The notes beneath the pieces were generated by a model. The model had not been told where the DNA came from. It saw only the letters and a list, made by a program, of their open reading frames with translations, and did not search any database. A DNA stretch of 64,000 nt from assembly GCA_913776615.1 (NCBI GenBank), contig CAJYPK010000005.1, positions 62,001 to 126,000 of the forward strand, read 5' to 3'. Positions 19,021 through 27,859 of the stretch are shown piece after piece (position 1 is the stretch's first letter; each line of letters begins with the position of its first letter). The stretch comes from an uncultured Hymenobacter sp. (GTDB lineage Bacteria > Bacteroidota > Bacteroidia > Cytophagales > Hymenobacteraceae). Both the position numbers and the translations under genes were made by a program.

Positions 19021-20412
19021 TTGATTCGTAATACGTTGCTACCTACTACTACTCCTACCTCACCCATTACCGCTGCGCCGGCTGGCCCCGAACCGGGCTG
19101 GCGGCACGTTCGCCGGGGCACCTCGCTCAGCGAAGTCCACGCCAGTATTCCGATGCCGGGGGCGGGGGCCAGCTTCTGGCAGCGGTTTCGGGCCTACTGG
19201 GGGCCGGGGCTGCTGGTAGCCGTGGGCTACATGGACCCCGGTAACTGGGCCACCGACCTGGCGGGCGGGGCGCGCTTCGGCTACACGCTGCTGAGCGTGA
19301 TTTTGATTTCCAACTTGTTTGCCATGCTCTTGCAGCACCTGGCGGCCAAGCTGGGCATCGTGACGGGCCGCGACCTGGCCCAGGCCTGCCGCGACCACTA
19401 TTCCAAGCCCGTAGCCATCGGGCTGTGGCTGCTGTGCGAAATCGCCATCGCGGCCTGCGACCTGGCCGAAGTCATCGGCTCGGCCATTGCGCTCAACCTG
19501 CTCTTTGGCCTGCCGCTGCCTTGGGGCGTGGCCATCACCACCCTCGACGTGCTGCTGGTGCTACTGATGCAGAATAAAGGCTTTAAGCTGATTGAGAGCC
19601 TAGTAGCGGGCCTCATCTTTCTCATCTTCGCCTGCTTTCTCTACGAGATTATCGCCTCGCACCCCGACTGGCTGGGGCTGGCCCGGGGCCTGGTGCCGCA
19701 GCTCGAAATAGTGACCAACCCCGGCATGCTCTACGTGGCCATCGGCATCCTGGGAGCCACCGTGATGCCGCACAACCTGTACCTGCACAGCAGCATCGTG
19801 CAGGTGCGGCAGATTGAGCCCACCGAGGCCGGCAAGCGCCAGGCCATCAAGTTTGCCACCATCGACAGCACGGTGGCGTTGTTCCTGGCCTTTTTCATCA
19901 ACGCCGCCATTTTGGTGACGGCCGCCGCCGCCTTCCACGGCAAGGGCTACGAGGACGTGGCCGACATCGCCGATGCCCACAAGCTGCTCACGCCGGTGCT
20001 GGGCGCGGGCGCGGCCAGCGTGCTATTTGCCGTGGCGCTGCTGGCCTCGGGGCAGAGCTCCACGCTCACCGGCACGTTGGCGGGCCAGATTGTGATGGAA
20101 GGCTTTCTGAATCTGCACCTTAAGCCCTGGGTACGGCGGCTCATTACCCGGTTGGTGGCGGTGGTGCCGGCGCTGGTGGTGGCCATTCTCTACGGCGAGA
20201 AGGGTACGGGCCAACTGCTGGTGTTCAGCCAGGTGGTGCTCTCGCTGCAACTGTCGTTTGCGGTGGTGCCGCTGGTGCTGTTTACCAACGACAAGCTCAA
20301 GATGGGCGTGTTTGTGAACCGGCCGTGGGTGCGCGTGACGGCCTGGGCCGTGGCGGGCCTCATCATGGCGCTCAATGCCTTTTTGCTCTGGCAGACTTTG
20401 GCCGGGGAGTAG
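19021..20412 (+). CDS. mntH: Nramp-family divalent metal (Mn2+) importer
   Basis: A polytopic (about 11 TM) proton-coupled metal transporter of 463 aa. The hallmark motif DPGNWATDLAGG in the first helix and the MPHNLYLHSS motif of the sixth helix carry the metal-ligand Asp, Asn and Met residues of the Nramp family. The N-terminal segment GWRHVRRGTSLSEVHASIPMP is also typical of bacterial MntH proteins, so the start must lie upstream of it. There is no ATG there; TTG at 19021 or 19036 are candidates, and 19021 is used. Promoter and operators directly upstream suggest repression by a Mn- or Fe-sensing DtxR/MntR protein, which is not encoded in the window. Confidence 0.93.
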   Translation: MIRNTLLPTTTPTSPITAAPAGPEPGWRHVRRGTSLSEVHASIPMPGAGASFWQRFRAYWGPGLLVAVGYMDPGNWATDLAGGARFGYTLLSVILISNLFAMLLQHLAAKLGIVTGRDLAQACRDHYSKPVAIGLWLLCEIAIAACDLAEVIGSAIALNLLFGLPLPWGVAITTLDVLLVLLMQNKGFKLIESLVAGLIFLIFACFLYEIIASHPDWLGLARGLVPQLEIVTNPGMLYVAIGILGATVMPHNLYLHSSIVQVRQIEPTEAGKRQAIKFATIDSTVALFLAFFINAAILVTAAAAFHGKGYEDVADIADAHKLLTPVLGAGAASVLFAVALLASGQSSTLTGTLAGQIVMEGFLNLHLKPWVRRLITRLVAVVPALVVAILYGEKGTGQLLVFSQVVLSLQLSFAVVPLVLFTNDKLKMGVFVNRPWVRVTAWAVAGLIMALNAFLLWQTLAGE

Positions 20413-20612
20413 CCTTCTATTGAGCTATTAGCTGCTAGCTGTTAGTTAATAAAGGGTTAATAGATAATAGTTTAAAGGCCGGTGCCGGGGGCAGGGCTAA
20501 ACCTTAGCTCGCCAAAAATTCAACGCTGATTTTCTCTTTTTCAAGCGGCTGCACAGCTGGCTCCGGGCGGAGCCTTGCCCGGGCGGCCAGGCATTCTTCC
20601 CCGAGTTTTTTT

Positions 20613-23063
20613 ATGAAGAAACTTCTGCTCTGCCTGTTGCTTTTACCCTTTTTAGTCCGCGCCCAGGTTCTGCGCGGCACCGTGCTCGATGCCGCCGGCC
20701 AGCCCGTGCCCTACGCCAGCGTGGCCGTGCCCGCCCTGCACCAGGGCACTACCGCCGACGGGGCCGGGGCCTTCACCCTGGCCGGGCTGCCGGCTGGCCC
20801 TCAGCGCCTGGAAGTAAGCGCCGTGGGCTACGCCCCGGCCAGCCCGGGCGTGACGCTACCGCTGGCCGCGCCGCTCATTATCAAGCTGCAAGCCAGCGAA
20901 AAAAACCTGGCCGAAGTGGTCGTGACGGGCGTGGGCCGGGCCACCGAGCTGCGCCGCTCGCCGGTGCCCATCGCGGCGCTGAGCCAGCGCGAAATGCGCC
21001 TCAACGCCAGCACCAATGCCATCGACGCGGCCGTGCGCGGGGTGCCGGGGCTGAGCGCCGTCACGACTGGCCCCAACATCAGCAAGCCGTTTATTCGGGG
21101 GCTGGGCTACAACCGGGTGCTCACGCTGTTCAACGGCCTGCGCCAGGAGGGCCAGCAATGGGGCGACGAGCACGGCATCGAGGTCGATAACTACGGTGTG
21201 GATAGGGTAGAGGTGGTGAAAGGTCCGGCCAGCCTGCTCTACGGCTCCGACGCCGTGGCCGGGGTAGTCAACTTGCTGCCCGCCCTACCCAGCGGCCCGC
21301 CCGGCGAACTGCACGGCGAGGCCCTGGCCGAGTACCAGTCGGTCAACGGCCTGCTGGGCCAGTCGCTGGCCCTCAATTACCAGAAAAGCGGCCTGCAAAC
21401 CAGCTTCCGGGCCAGCCACCGGCTGGCCCACGACTACCGCAACGCCGTGGACGGCCTCGTGTACAACACCGGCTTCCGCGAGCTGACGCTGACCGGCATG
21501 GTGGGCCTGCAAAAAAGCTGGGGCGGTGCCCGTCTCTGGCTCACGACCTACGACAACCACCAGGAAATTCCCGACGGCAGCCGCGACTCCCTCAGCCGCG
21601 CCTTTACCCGGCAGGTGCTGGAAAGTGATCAGGACGACGTAAAAAACCGGCCGATAGTGAGCGAAAGCGACCTGCGCAGCTACGCCACCGGCGACCTGCG
21701 CCAGCACATCCGGCACTACCGGGCCTTCGGCAGCGGCGAGGTAAAGCTGGGCGCGGGCGAGCTGCGCCTGTTGTTGGGCGTGCAGCAAAACCACCGCCAG
21801 GAGTTCAACCACCCTACCGCGCCCAGCCAGCCGGGCCTCGACTTGCGCCTGACCACCACCAGCTACGAGGCCCGCTACCTGCTGCCCGCCTGGCACGGCG
21901 TGGAGCTCACGGCCGGGGCCAACGGCATGAGCCAGGTCAATCAGCACCTCAACGCCACGGATTTCCCCATTCCGGCCTACCGGCTGTTCGACATCGGCGG
22001 CTTCGGCGTGGCCAAAAAAACTTTCGGGGCGCTGGAGCTGACGGGCGGCCTGCGCTACGATACCCGCGTGGTGCGCTGGGACGACTTTTACGTGGCTCCC
22101 AGTCCCGTTACGGGTTTCGACGAGGCCAGCGGGGCCGATGCGCCGGGGGCCAGCCGGCCCTTCGCGGCCTTCCGGCACAGCTACCGGGGGCTGTCGGCCA
22201 GCCTGGGCGGCAGCTACGCGCTGGGTTCGGGCCTGGTGCTGCGGGCCAACGTGGCGCGGGGCTACCGCGCCCCCAACATTCCCGAAATCGGCTCCAACGG
22301 CCTCGATCCCGGCGCGCACATCGTGTACCTGGGCAACCGCGACTTCCAGCCCGAATTCTCGCTGCAAGAAGACATCGGCGTGCTGTGGCAGGGCAAAAAT
22401 TGGGAAGCCAGCGCCGAGGTTTTCCACAACTACGTGGATAATTTTATTTACCAGGCGCGGTTGTTCGACGCCCAGGGCCAGCCCGTGGAGGTGGTGCCCG
22501 GCAACGCCACCTACCAGTACCAGCAGGCCGCCGCCCGCCTCTACGGCGGCGAGCTGAGCGTCAACCTGCACCCCGCCGCCCTGCCCTGGCTGAGCTGGCG
22601 CAGCGGCGCGGCCCTCGTGGTGGGCCTCAACGACAACCCCGGCCTGCGCGAGCGGGTAGGGGACGCCGCCCGCTACCTGCCGCTCATGCCGCCCGCCCAG
22701 GCCCGCACCGAGCTGCGCCTCACCGCGCCCAGCCGCGCCGGCCGCCGCCTCACCGGCACCTACCTGCGCCTCGCCCTCGACGGGGCCGCCCGCCAAAACC
22801 GCTTCTACGCCGTGGACGGGGCCGAAACCGCCACCGCCGGCTACGTGTTGCTGGGCCTGGGCGCGGGCACGACCTGGCGCACCCCCGCCGGCCGCGATGC
22901 CGTGCAGGTCTTCTTCCAGGTCGATAACGTGCTGAACACGGCTTATCAGTCGCACCTGAGCCGACTTAAGTATTTCGAGTACTACGCGGCTTCGCCCACG
23001 GGCCGGCTGGGGCTCTTTAATCCCGGGCGTAATGTGGGACTGAAGGTGGTGGTACCGTTTTGA
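20613..23063 (+). CDS. TonB-dependent outer-membrane receptor
   Basis: An 816-aa receptor with a signal peptide (MKKLLLCLLLLPFLVRAQ), an N-terminal carboxypeptidase-like regulatory domain (LRGTVLDAAGQPVPYASVAV to FTLAGLPAG), a plug with FIRGLGYNRVLTLFNGLRQ and VEVVKGPASLLYGSDAVAGVVN, and a barrel ending LFNPGRNVGLKVVVPF, with the terminal Phe. It takes up a large substrate across the outer membrane using the TonB system. The QEGQQWGDEHGIEVD segment in the plug is seen in receptors grouped with ZnuD-like metal receptors; with Nramp and CDF genes adjacent, a metal or metallophore is a reasonable guess. No SusD partner is present. Confidence 0.92.
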   Translation: MKKLLLCLLLLPFLVRAQVLRGTVLDAAGQPVPYASVAVPALHQGTTADGAGAFTLAGLPAGPQRLEVSAVGYAPASPGVTLPLAAPLIIKLQASEKNLAEVVVTGVGRATELRRSPVPIAALSQREMRLNASTNAIDAAVRGVPGLSAVTTGPNISKPFIRGLGYNRVLTLFNGLRQEGQQWGDEHGIEVDNYGVDRVEVVKGPASLLYGSDAVAGVVNLLPALPSGPPGELHGEALAEYQSVNGLLGQSLALNYQKSGLQTSFRASHRLAHDYRNAVDGLVYNTGFRELTLTGMVGLQKSWGGARLWLTTYDNHQEIPDGSRDSLSRAFTRQVLESDQDDVKNRPIVSESDLRSYATGDLRQHIRHYRAFGSGEVKLGAGELRLLLGVQQNHRQEFNHPTAPSQPGLDLRLTTTSYEARYLLPAWHGVELTAGANGMSQVNQHLNATDFPIPAYRLFDIGGFGVAKKTFGALELTGGLRYDTRVVRWDDFYVAPSPVTGFDEASGADAPGASRPFAAFRHSYRGLSASLGGSYALGSGLVLRANVARGYRAPNIPEIGSNGLDPGAHIVYLGNRDFQPEFSLQEDIGVLWQGKNWEASAEVFHNYVDNFIYQARLFDAQGQPVEVVPGNATYQYQQAAARLYGGELSVNLHPAALPWLSWRSGAALVVGLNDNPGLRERVGDAARYLPLMPPAQARTELRLTAPSRAGRRLTGTYLRLALDGAARQNRFYAVDGAETATAGYVLLGLGAGTTWRTPAGRDAVQVFFQVDNVLNTAYQSHLSRLKYFEYYAASPTGRLGLFNPGRNVGLKVVVPF

Positions 23064-23101
23064 GTGCTGGCTGAGTACAGAGTAGCTACCAGCCTGTATT
23101 T

Positions 23102-23142
23102 TACTGGCGCGAGTTACGGCTTCGCCTAAACTCGCGCCAGTA
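23102..23142. repeat. Small palindromic repeat after the TonB receptor gene
   Basis: TACTGGCGCGAGTT and AACTCGCGCCAGTA are perfect 14-bp inverted arms around a 13-bp loop, followed by further degenerate CCAGTA units up to about 23165. It may act as a transcription terminator or belong to the intergenic palindromes. Confidence 0.6.
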
Positions 23143-23209
23143 CCCGGCCAGTACCCGCCAGTACTGTGCGAGCTTCTTGCTCCGCCCGCCGAACCTCCAG
23201 CCCGCGCCG

Positions 23210-23217
23210 TAGGTTTG
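23210..23217 (+). promoter_or_regulatory. Possible -7 box of the radical SAM gene
   Basis: TAGGTTTG is an exact TAnnTTTG match only 8 bp before the GTG start at 23225, which would give a leaderless or nearly leaderless mRNA. Confidence 0.4.
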
Positions 23218-23224
23218 TACCCCC

Positions 23225-25441
23225 GTGCCTAGTTCCTCGCCCCGCCTCCTGCTTCTTACTCCGCCGCTCACGCAGCTCAATACCCCGTACCCGGCCACGG
23301 CCTACATCAAGGGCTTTCTGGTGGGGCGCGGCTACGAGGTGCGGCAGGCCGACCTCAGCCTCGGCCTGGTGCTCAAGCTGTTTTCGAAGGAGGGGCTGAC
23401 GCGGGTGTTCGATGAAATCGCGGCCGGCGGCTACGAGCTTAGCGACAACGCCCAGCGCATGCTGCGGCTGCGCCGCCGCTACGAGGCTACCATCGGGCCG
23501 GCCATCCGGTTTTTGCAGAATAAGGACCTCACGCTGGCCCCGCGCATCTGCCACGGCCGGTTTTTGCCCGAGGCCAGCCGCTTCGACAACGTGGCCGACC
23601 TCGAAACGGCCTTCGGCACGATGGGCCTCACCGACCAGGCCCGCCACCTGGCTACGCTTTACCTCGAAGACCTGGCCGACCTCGTGAAGGAAACCGTGGG
23701 GCCGCAGTTTGGCCTCTCGCGCTACGCTGAAAGCCTGGCCATGTCGGCCACCCACTTCGACCCCCTGCACGAGGCCCTGCAAGCCCCGCCCAACCTCGTG
23801 GATACGATGCTGCTGGAGCTGCTCGACGACCTCATCCGGGAGGTGCAGCCCGACATCGTGGGCTTTACCGTGCCCTTTCCCGGCAACCTCTACGCCGCCC
23901 TGCGGCTGGCCCAGCGCCTCAAGCAAGTACGCCCCCAGGCCGTAACCGTGATGGGCGGCGGCTACCCCAATACCGAGCTGCGCGGGCTGAAGGAGCCGCG
24001 CTTTTTCGACTACATCGACTACCTCACCCTCGACGATGGTGAGGGGCCGTGGCTGCGCCTGTTCGACTACTTGCGGGGCCAGCTGCCGCCGGCCGAGCTG
24101 CAACGCACCTTCCTCCGCAACGCAGCCGGGGAGGTCGAATACATCAACCACCCGCACCCCGACGTGCCGCACCCCGAGGTGGGCACGCCCGACTATTCCG
24201 ACCTGCCGCTGGGCGACTACCTCTCCGTCATCGAGGTGCTCAACCCCATGCACCGCCTCTGGAGCGACGGCCGCTGGAACAAGCTCACCGTGGCCCACGG
24301 CTGCTACTGGAAGCGCTGCTCGTTTTGCGACGTCACGCTCGACTACATCGGCCGCTACGAGGCCGCGCCTGCAACGCTGCTGGTCGATCGAATCGAGCAG
24401 ATCGTGGCCCAGACCGGGCAGACGGGCTTTCACTTCGTGGACGAGGCCGCCCCGCCGCTGGCCCTGCGCGACCTGGCCATCGAGCTGCTCAAGCGCCGCG
24501 TCAGCATCAGCTGGTGGGGCAATGTGCGCTTCGAGAAAACCTTTTCGCCCGACCTCTGCCGGCTGCTGGCGGCCAGCGGCTGCATCGCCATCTCGGGCGG
24601 GCTGGAAGTAGCCTCCGACCGGCTGCTGGCTCTTATGGAGAAGGGCGTGACCATCGCCCAGGTGGCCCGCGTAACCCAGGGCTTCACGGCGGCGGGCATC
24701 CTGGTGCACGCCTACCTCATGTACGGCTTCCCCACCCAAACCACCCAGGAAACCGTGGATGCCCTGGAAGTGGTGCGCCAGCTTTTCGATGCGGGCATCG
24801 TGCAAAGCGGCTACTGGCACCGCTTCTCGATGACGGCCCACTCGCCCGTCGGGAAAAATCCGGCCAAGTACCAGGTGGCGGCCATCGGCCCCGAGCCCGG
24901 CCCCTTCGCCTGGAACGACCTCTGGCACGACGATCCCCTGGGGGCCGACCACGAGCAATTCGGCCCCGGCCTGGCCAAGAGCCTCTACAACTACATGCAC
25001 GGGGTGGCCCTGCGCGAGCCCCTCAGCTTTTGGTTTGACTTTAAAGTGCCGCGCCCCACGGTGCCGCGCCAGCTCATTCAGCAGGCCTTGCAGGAGCCCG
25101 ATAAGCCCGACTTTGCCCAGCCCAACCGCCGGCTGTTCTGGCTCGGCAACGCGCCCGAGCTCAGCTTCCGCACCACCGGCGGCACCGGCCCCAAGGATAA
25201 AAAGACGACCCGCGCCGTGCTCACCTTCTACGAGCAGGCCGAGGACTTTGAAATCAAAACTACCGAGGCCATCGGCCCCTGGCTGCACGCCCTGCTGGTA
25301 AAGCTCAGCACCGACTACGACACCAAGCTCCTGCTCAAAGAAGCCGGGGCCACCTTCCCGCCCAACGCCGGCCGCTGGGAAGACTTTTTGCGCAGCCCCG
25401 CCTGGCAGCTCGTACGCGAAAAGGGCCTGCTGCTGGTGTAG
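23225..25441 (+). CDS. B12-binding-domain radical SAM protein
   Basis: A 738-aa protein. The N-terminal part (LLLLTPPLTQLNTPYPATAYIKGFLVGRGYEV, later PDIVGFTVPFPGN and AVTVMGGGYPNTE) has the cobalamin-binding layout of class B radical SAM enzymes. The cluster motif is GCYWKRCSFCD with Cys at residues 360, 365 and 368, i.e. C-x4-C-x2-C rather than the standard C-x3-C-x2-C. The SAM-domain core follows (HFVDEAAPP, ISWWGNVRFEKTF, GGLEVASDRLLALMEKG). Such proteins perform methylations or rearrangements; the substrate is unknown. The start is GTG. No biosynthetic genes are adjacent. Confidence 0.85.
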   Translation: MPSSSPRLLLLTPPLTQLNTPYPATAYIKGFLVGRGYEVRQADLSLGLVLKLFSKEGLTRVFDEIAAGGYELSDNAQRMLRLRRRYEATIGPAIRFLQNKDLTLAPRICHGRFLPEASRFDNVADLETAFGTMGLTDQARHLATLYLEDLADLVKETVGPQFGLSRYAESLAMSATHFDPLHEALQAPPNLVDTMLLELLDDLIREVQPDIVGFTVPFPGNLYAALRLAQRLKQVRPQAVTVMGGGYPNTELRGLKEPRFFDYIDYLTLDDGEGPWLRLFDYLRGQLPPAELQRTFLRNAAGEVEYINHPHPDVPHPEVGTPDYSDLPLGDYLSVIEVLNPMHRLWSDGRWNKLTVAHGCYWKRCSFCDVTLDYIGRYEAAPATLLVDRIEQIVAQTGQTGFHFVDEAAPPLALRDLAIELLKRRVSISWWGNVRFEKTFSPDLCRLLAASGCIAISGGLEVASDRLLALMEKGVTIAQVARVTQGFTAAGILVHAYLMYGFPTQTTQETVDALEVVRQLFDAGIVQSGYWHRFSMTAHSPVGKNPAKYQVAAIGPEPGPFAWNDLWHDDPLGADHEQFGPGLAKSLYNYMHGVALREPLSFWFDFKVPRPTVPRQLIQQALQEPDKPDFAQPNRRLFWLGNAPELSFRTTGGTGPKDKKTTRAVLTFYEQAEDFEIKTTEAIGPWLHALLVKLSTDYDTKLLLKEAGATFPPNAGRWEDFLRSPAWQLVREKGLLLV

Positions 25442-25470
25442 CGCGGGCTAACTGTGGTTCTCGGCGTGGT

Positions 25471-25547
25471 GTAACCCCAAGCTCCAGCTTGGGGAGGCGT
25501 TAGAGCGCGCTCGCCGGGCAAATCCCCAAGCTGGAGCTTGGGGTTAC
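25471..25547. repeat. Intergenic palindromic repeat, family B copy 1
   Basis: Perfect 25-bp inverted arms: 25471-25495 begins GTAACCCCAAGCTCCAGCTT, and 25523-25547 is its exact reverse complement. The spacer holds GGCGTTAGAGCGCGCTCGCC. Copy 2 at 56977-57053 shares the GAGGCGTT and CGCCGGGCAAAT core. Confidence 0.85.
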
Positions 25548-25592
25548 AGCTAAGCTGGTAAGGAATTATACTCGCTGGAATATTACGCGGGG

Positions 25593-26579
25593 CTATTGCT
25601 CGCGTAACCAAGTGATAAGCTGGCTGCGCAATGCCCCGGCCGGGGCCTGGCGCACACGCCGGGCGCCCAGCAGCGCCCGGGCCTGTGCCACGGCCGCCCG
25701 GGGCTGGCTGGCATCGTACACGGCCAGCAGGTGGCCCCGCTGGGCCAGCGCCTGCCAGTCGCGCCGCACGGCGATCAGCGGCGCGGGCATATTCTGCACC
25801 ACCACGAACGACGGGCGCGAGGCCGTATTCTCCGCCAGCACCAGCGGGAGCAGGCCCGCCGCCGGGCCATTCACCCAAGCCCCCACCCGCGCCGTATCGA
25901 CGCCCGCCGTGCGGCGCAGCAGCGCCAGCGCATTGGCCAGGGCGGGCGCGCTGAGGCTGTCGGCCGGGGGCAGCAGCAGTACGGTGTGGCCCTGCCGGGC
26001 CAGCGCATCGGCCCAAACCGGGCCGGCCGGGCCATCGGCCGTGCTCGGAAAATAAGCTAATGCCAGCCCCGGTAGGCTTTCATCGGCGGGACTGAAGAGC
26101 AGGGCGGGGGCGTCGGTGCTGGCGATGGCATCGCGCCGCACGCGGTACACGGCGGGCTCAGGCTCGCCGCGCCGCACCAGCAGCAGCGGGTAGCGGGCCG
26201 AGTCGAGGCCCAGGGTGCCGCCCCAGAAATTGCCCTGGCGCGCCAGCGTCAGTTGCTGGCCCGGCTGGCCGGGGCGGGCCAGCCGCAGAGTATCGCGGGT
26301 GAAAGTCAGCGAATCGGCCACGAAGCTCAGGGCCGGCTGCTCGGGTAGTACCAGCTCGGCCTCGTAATGGCCGGGGCGGGGGTGGCGCACCTCCAGCACG
26401 GCCCGTAGCGCGGGCTGCCCGGGCGCTTGCACCGTGCCCGCAAAGTGCCCGGTGGGCGGCGTGGCGGGGGCGGCCCCCGCCGCATCGGGCCGCGCCTGGC
26501 AGGCAGCCAGGCTCGCCAGTAGCCCCAGCAACAGCCAGGGTCGCCCCAGGGTCCGGCAAATGGATAGGCTAAGCGGCAT
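25593..26579 (-). CDS. Lipoprotein with a degenerate alpha/beta-hydrolase-like domain
   Basis: A 328-aa protein with a lipoprotein signal ending LASLAAC. The first half is a beta-rich domain (HFAGTVQAPGQPALRAVLEVRH, HYEAELVLP). The second half looks like an alpha/beta hydrolase: GLALAYFPSTADGPAGPVWADALARQGHTVLLLPP, then VGAWVNGPAAGLLPLVLAE where the nucleophile elbow GxSxG would be, but an Asn stands in the Ser place. It is therefore probably inactive or only distantly related. It is 12 bp from the GNAT gene on the same strand and likely co-transcribed. Confidence 0.6.
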   Translation of the reverse strand: MPLSLSICRTLGRPWLLLGLLASLAACQARPDAAGAAPATPPTGHFAGTVQAPGQPALRAVLEVRHPRPGHYEAELVLPEQPALSFVADSLTFTRDTLRLARPGQPGQQLTLARQGNFWGGTLGLDSARYPLLLVRRGEPEPAVYRVRRDAIASTDAPALLFSPADESLPGLALAYFPSTADGPAGPVWADALARQGHTVLLLPPADSLSAPALANALALLRRTAGVDTARVGAWVNGPAAGLLPLVLAENTASRPSFVVVQNMPAPLIAVRRDWQALAQRGHLLAVYDASQPRAAVAQARALLGARRVRQAPAGALRSQLITWLREQ

Positions 26580-26591
26580 AACTCAAAAGTA

Positions 26592-27143
26592 CTAGCTCGC
26601 CCGCCCCGCCAGTCCTTTGCGCAGCACCAGGTCGCGCTGCACGTCGGAGCCCAGCGTAAACGCCACCTCCCCAATTTCGCGGAAGCCGAAGCGCTGGTAA
26701 AAGGCTTTGGCCCGCTCATTTCGCTCCCACACGCCGAGCACGATGGCCGTGCAGTGCTCTGCCTGCGCCAAGTCTATCACCCGGCGCATCAGCGCCGCCC
26801 CCAGGCCGGTGCCAATCCAGTCCTCGACCACGTACAGCTGCTTGACTTCGAGGCGCCCCGCCGGGTTTTCCCCGACCGCCAGGCCCAGGTCCGAATCGCG
26901 CCACAGCTTGGCGTAGCCCACCACCTGGCCCTGCATTTCGGCCAGCAGAAAGGTGTAGCGCGCCTGCTGCAACTCGTTTAGCTGAATGTCGGGGCCGTAG
27001 GCCTGCGCCAGAAAAGCCGCCATATCTTCGGGCGAGTTGCTGCTGGCAAAGGTTTCGATAAACGTCTGGCGGCCCAGGTCGGCCAGCCGGGCGGCAGTGG
27101 CCGAATTGGCCTTGGCAATGGAAATGCGGAGGGGAGAGGACAT
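26592..27143 (-). CDS. GNAT-family N-acetyltransferase
   Basis: A 183-aa protein. The acetyl-CoA-binding motif A is visible as LEVKQLYVVEDWIGTGLGAALMRRVIDLA, followed by the motif B segment VLGVWERNERAKAFYQRFGFREIGEVAFTLG, closing with RDLVLRK. The N-terminal TARLADLGRQTFIETFASS-like block (here AARLADLGRQTFIETF) places it near diamine/amino-acid acetyltransferases of the RimI/PaiA group. Substrate unknown. The ATG at 27143 is preferred over an upstream in-frame start at 27155. Confidence 0.88.
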   Translation of the reverse strand: MSSPLRISIAKANSATAARLADLGRQTFIETFASSNSPEDMAAFLAQAYGPDIQLNELQQARYTFLLAEMQGQVVGYAKLWRDSDLGLAVGENPAGRLEVKQLYVVEDWIGTGLGAALMRRVIDLAQAEHCTAIVLGVWERNERAKAFYQRFGFREIGEVAFTLGSDVQRDLVLRKGLAGRAS

Positions 27144-27182
27144 AAGTAAGCGCAAAGGTGCAGCCGCCGCCCCAGTCCCGGG

Positions 27183-27425
27183 CTAGCCCGCCAGCCCCAC
27201 GCGCCAGCCGATGTAGGTGGTCGCGACGCCCACCACCAAGCCCAGGCTCACCATCACGGCTGCCCCGATATCCACCACGCCCCGCTGCTGCCAGTGGGCA
27301 TACAGCACGTATACCCGCAACAACTCGCCGATAATCAGCAAAATACCAGCGGCAATCAGGAGGCCAGCCACGAGCCGGCGAGATGTAGGAGACAGAATGG
27401 TGCGGGGCGGACGGCGGCGATTCAT
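27183..27425 (-). CDS. Small two-TM membrane protein
   Basis: An 80-aa protein starting MNRRRPPRT with a basic N-terminus, then two hydrophobic helices (RLVAGLLIAAGILLIIGELL and VVDIGAAVMVSLGLVVGVATTYIG) separated by a short loop. No family recognised. It lies upstream of and on the same strand as the GNAT gene, and is convergent with nothing; the tRNA-Gly gene starts 90 bp away on the other strand. Confidence 0.6.
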   Translation of the reverse strand: MNRRRPPRTILSPTSRRLVAGLLIAAGILLIIGELLRVYVLYAHWQQRGVVDIGAAVMVSLGLVVGVATTYIGWRVGLAG

Positions 27426-27514
27426 AGACAATAAACAAACCCGCAGCAAGGTCCTCCTGTTCCACCGCTTGGCATTTGGCCCGCCAGCGTTACATTTGCG
27501 CTACCAAATACCCC

Positions 27515-27587
27515 GCGAGAGTAGCTCAGTTGGTAGAGCATCAGCTTCCCAAGCTGAGGGTCGCGAGTTCGAACCTCGTTTCTCGCT
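27515..27587 (+). tRNA. tRNA-Gly (CCC)
   Basis: A complete cloverleaf: acceptor GCGAGAG pairs with TTCTCGC (one G-T pair), D-arm GCTCAGTTGGTAGAGC, anticodon stem TCAGC/GCTGA with loop TTCCCAA giving the anticodon CCC at 27548-27550, and T-arm GCGAG-TTCGAAC-CTCGT. No CCA is encoded. The gene's 3' half is the left attachment site of the island; the island side restores the complete gene. Confidence 0.95.
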
Positions 27588-27589
27588 CA
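27543..27589 (+). repeat. attL, 47-bp direct repeat in the tRNA-Gly 3' half
   Basis: Bases 27543-27589 are identical to 50409-50455. The repeat begins in the anticodon stem and ends two bases after the tRNA, the standard target for tyrosine integrases of genomic islands. Confidence 0.93.
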
Positions 27590-27600
27590 TTGATTAACAG

Positions 27601-27631
27601 CCACTTAGATGTACATCTAAGTGGTTTTTTT
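27601..27631 (+). terminator. Terminator of the tRNA-Gly gene, supplied by the island
   Basis: A perfect 24-bp palindrome, CCACTTAGATGT and its reverse complement, followed by seven T residues. Confidence 0.85.
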
Positions 27632-27637
27632 GTTTCT

Positions 27638-27658
27638 GGTTTAAACGTTAGTTTAAAC
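27638..27658 (+). repeat. Left arm-type repeat with two GTTTAAAC octamers
   Basis: GGTTTAAACGTT, then A, then GTTTAAAC. The same 21 bp with one substitution lies in the same orientation at 50272-50292, next to the integrase start. It is a candidate integrase or excisionase binding site. Confidence 0.6.
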
Positions 27659-27859
27659 AAGTTTGCTGGTGGTACTCACTATCGGAACACTTCGGGAATT
27701 TGTCGGAGGTTTTAATAAAAGCCTGAATGGTACCTTGAAACTACTAATATGACCCTAGCGGCAAAATCTTCCGACTGGTTATGCTAACAAGTTCAAAATT
27801 CCTTGCCGACCTTTCAGCTTAGTTTGCGGTTTCTTGCCCATTTTAATAGAATATTTACT

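Noticed and set aside
23126..25288. 720-codon minus-strand frame
   Set aside because: Antisense of the radical SAM gene, which has clear family motifs in the forward frame.
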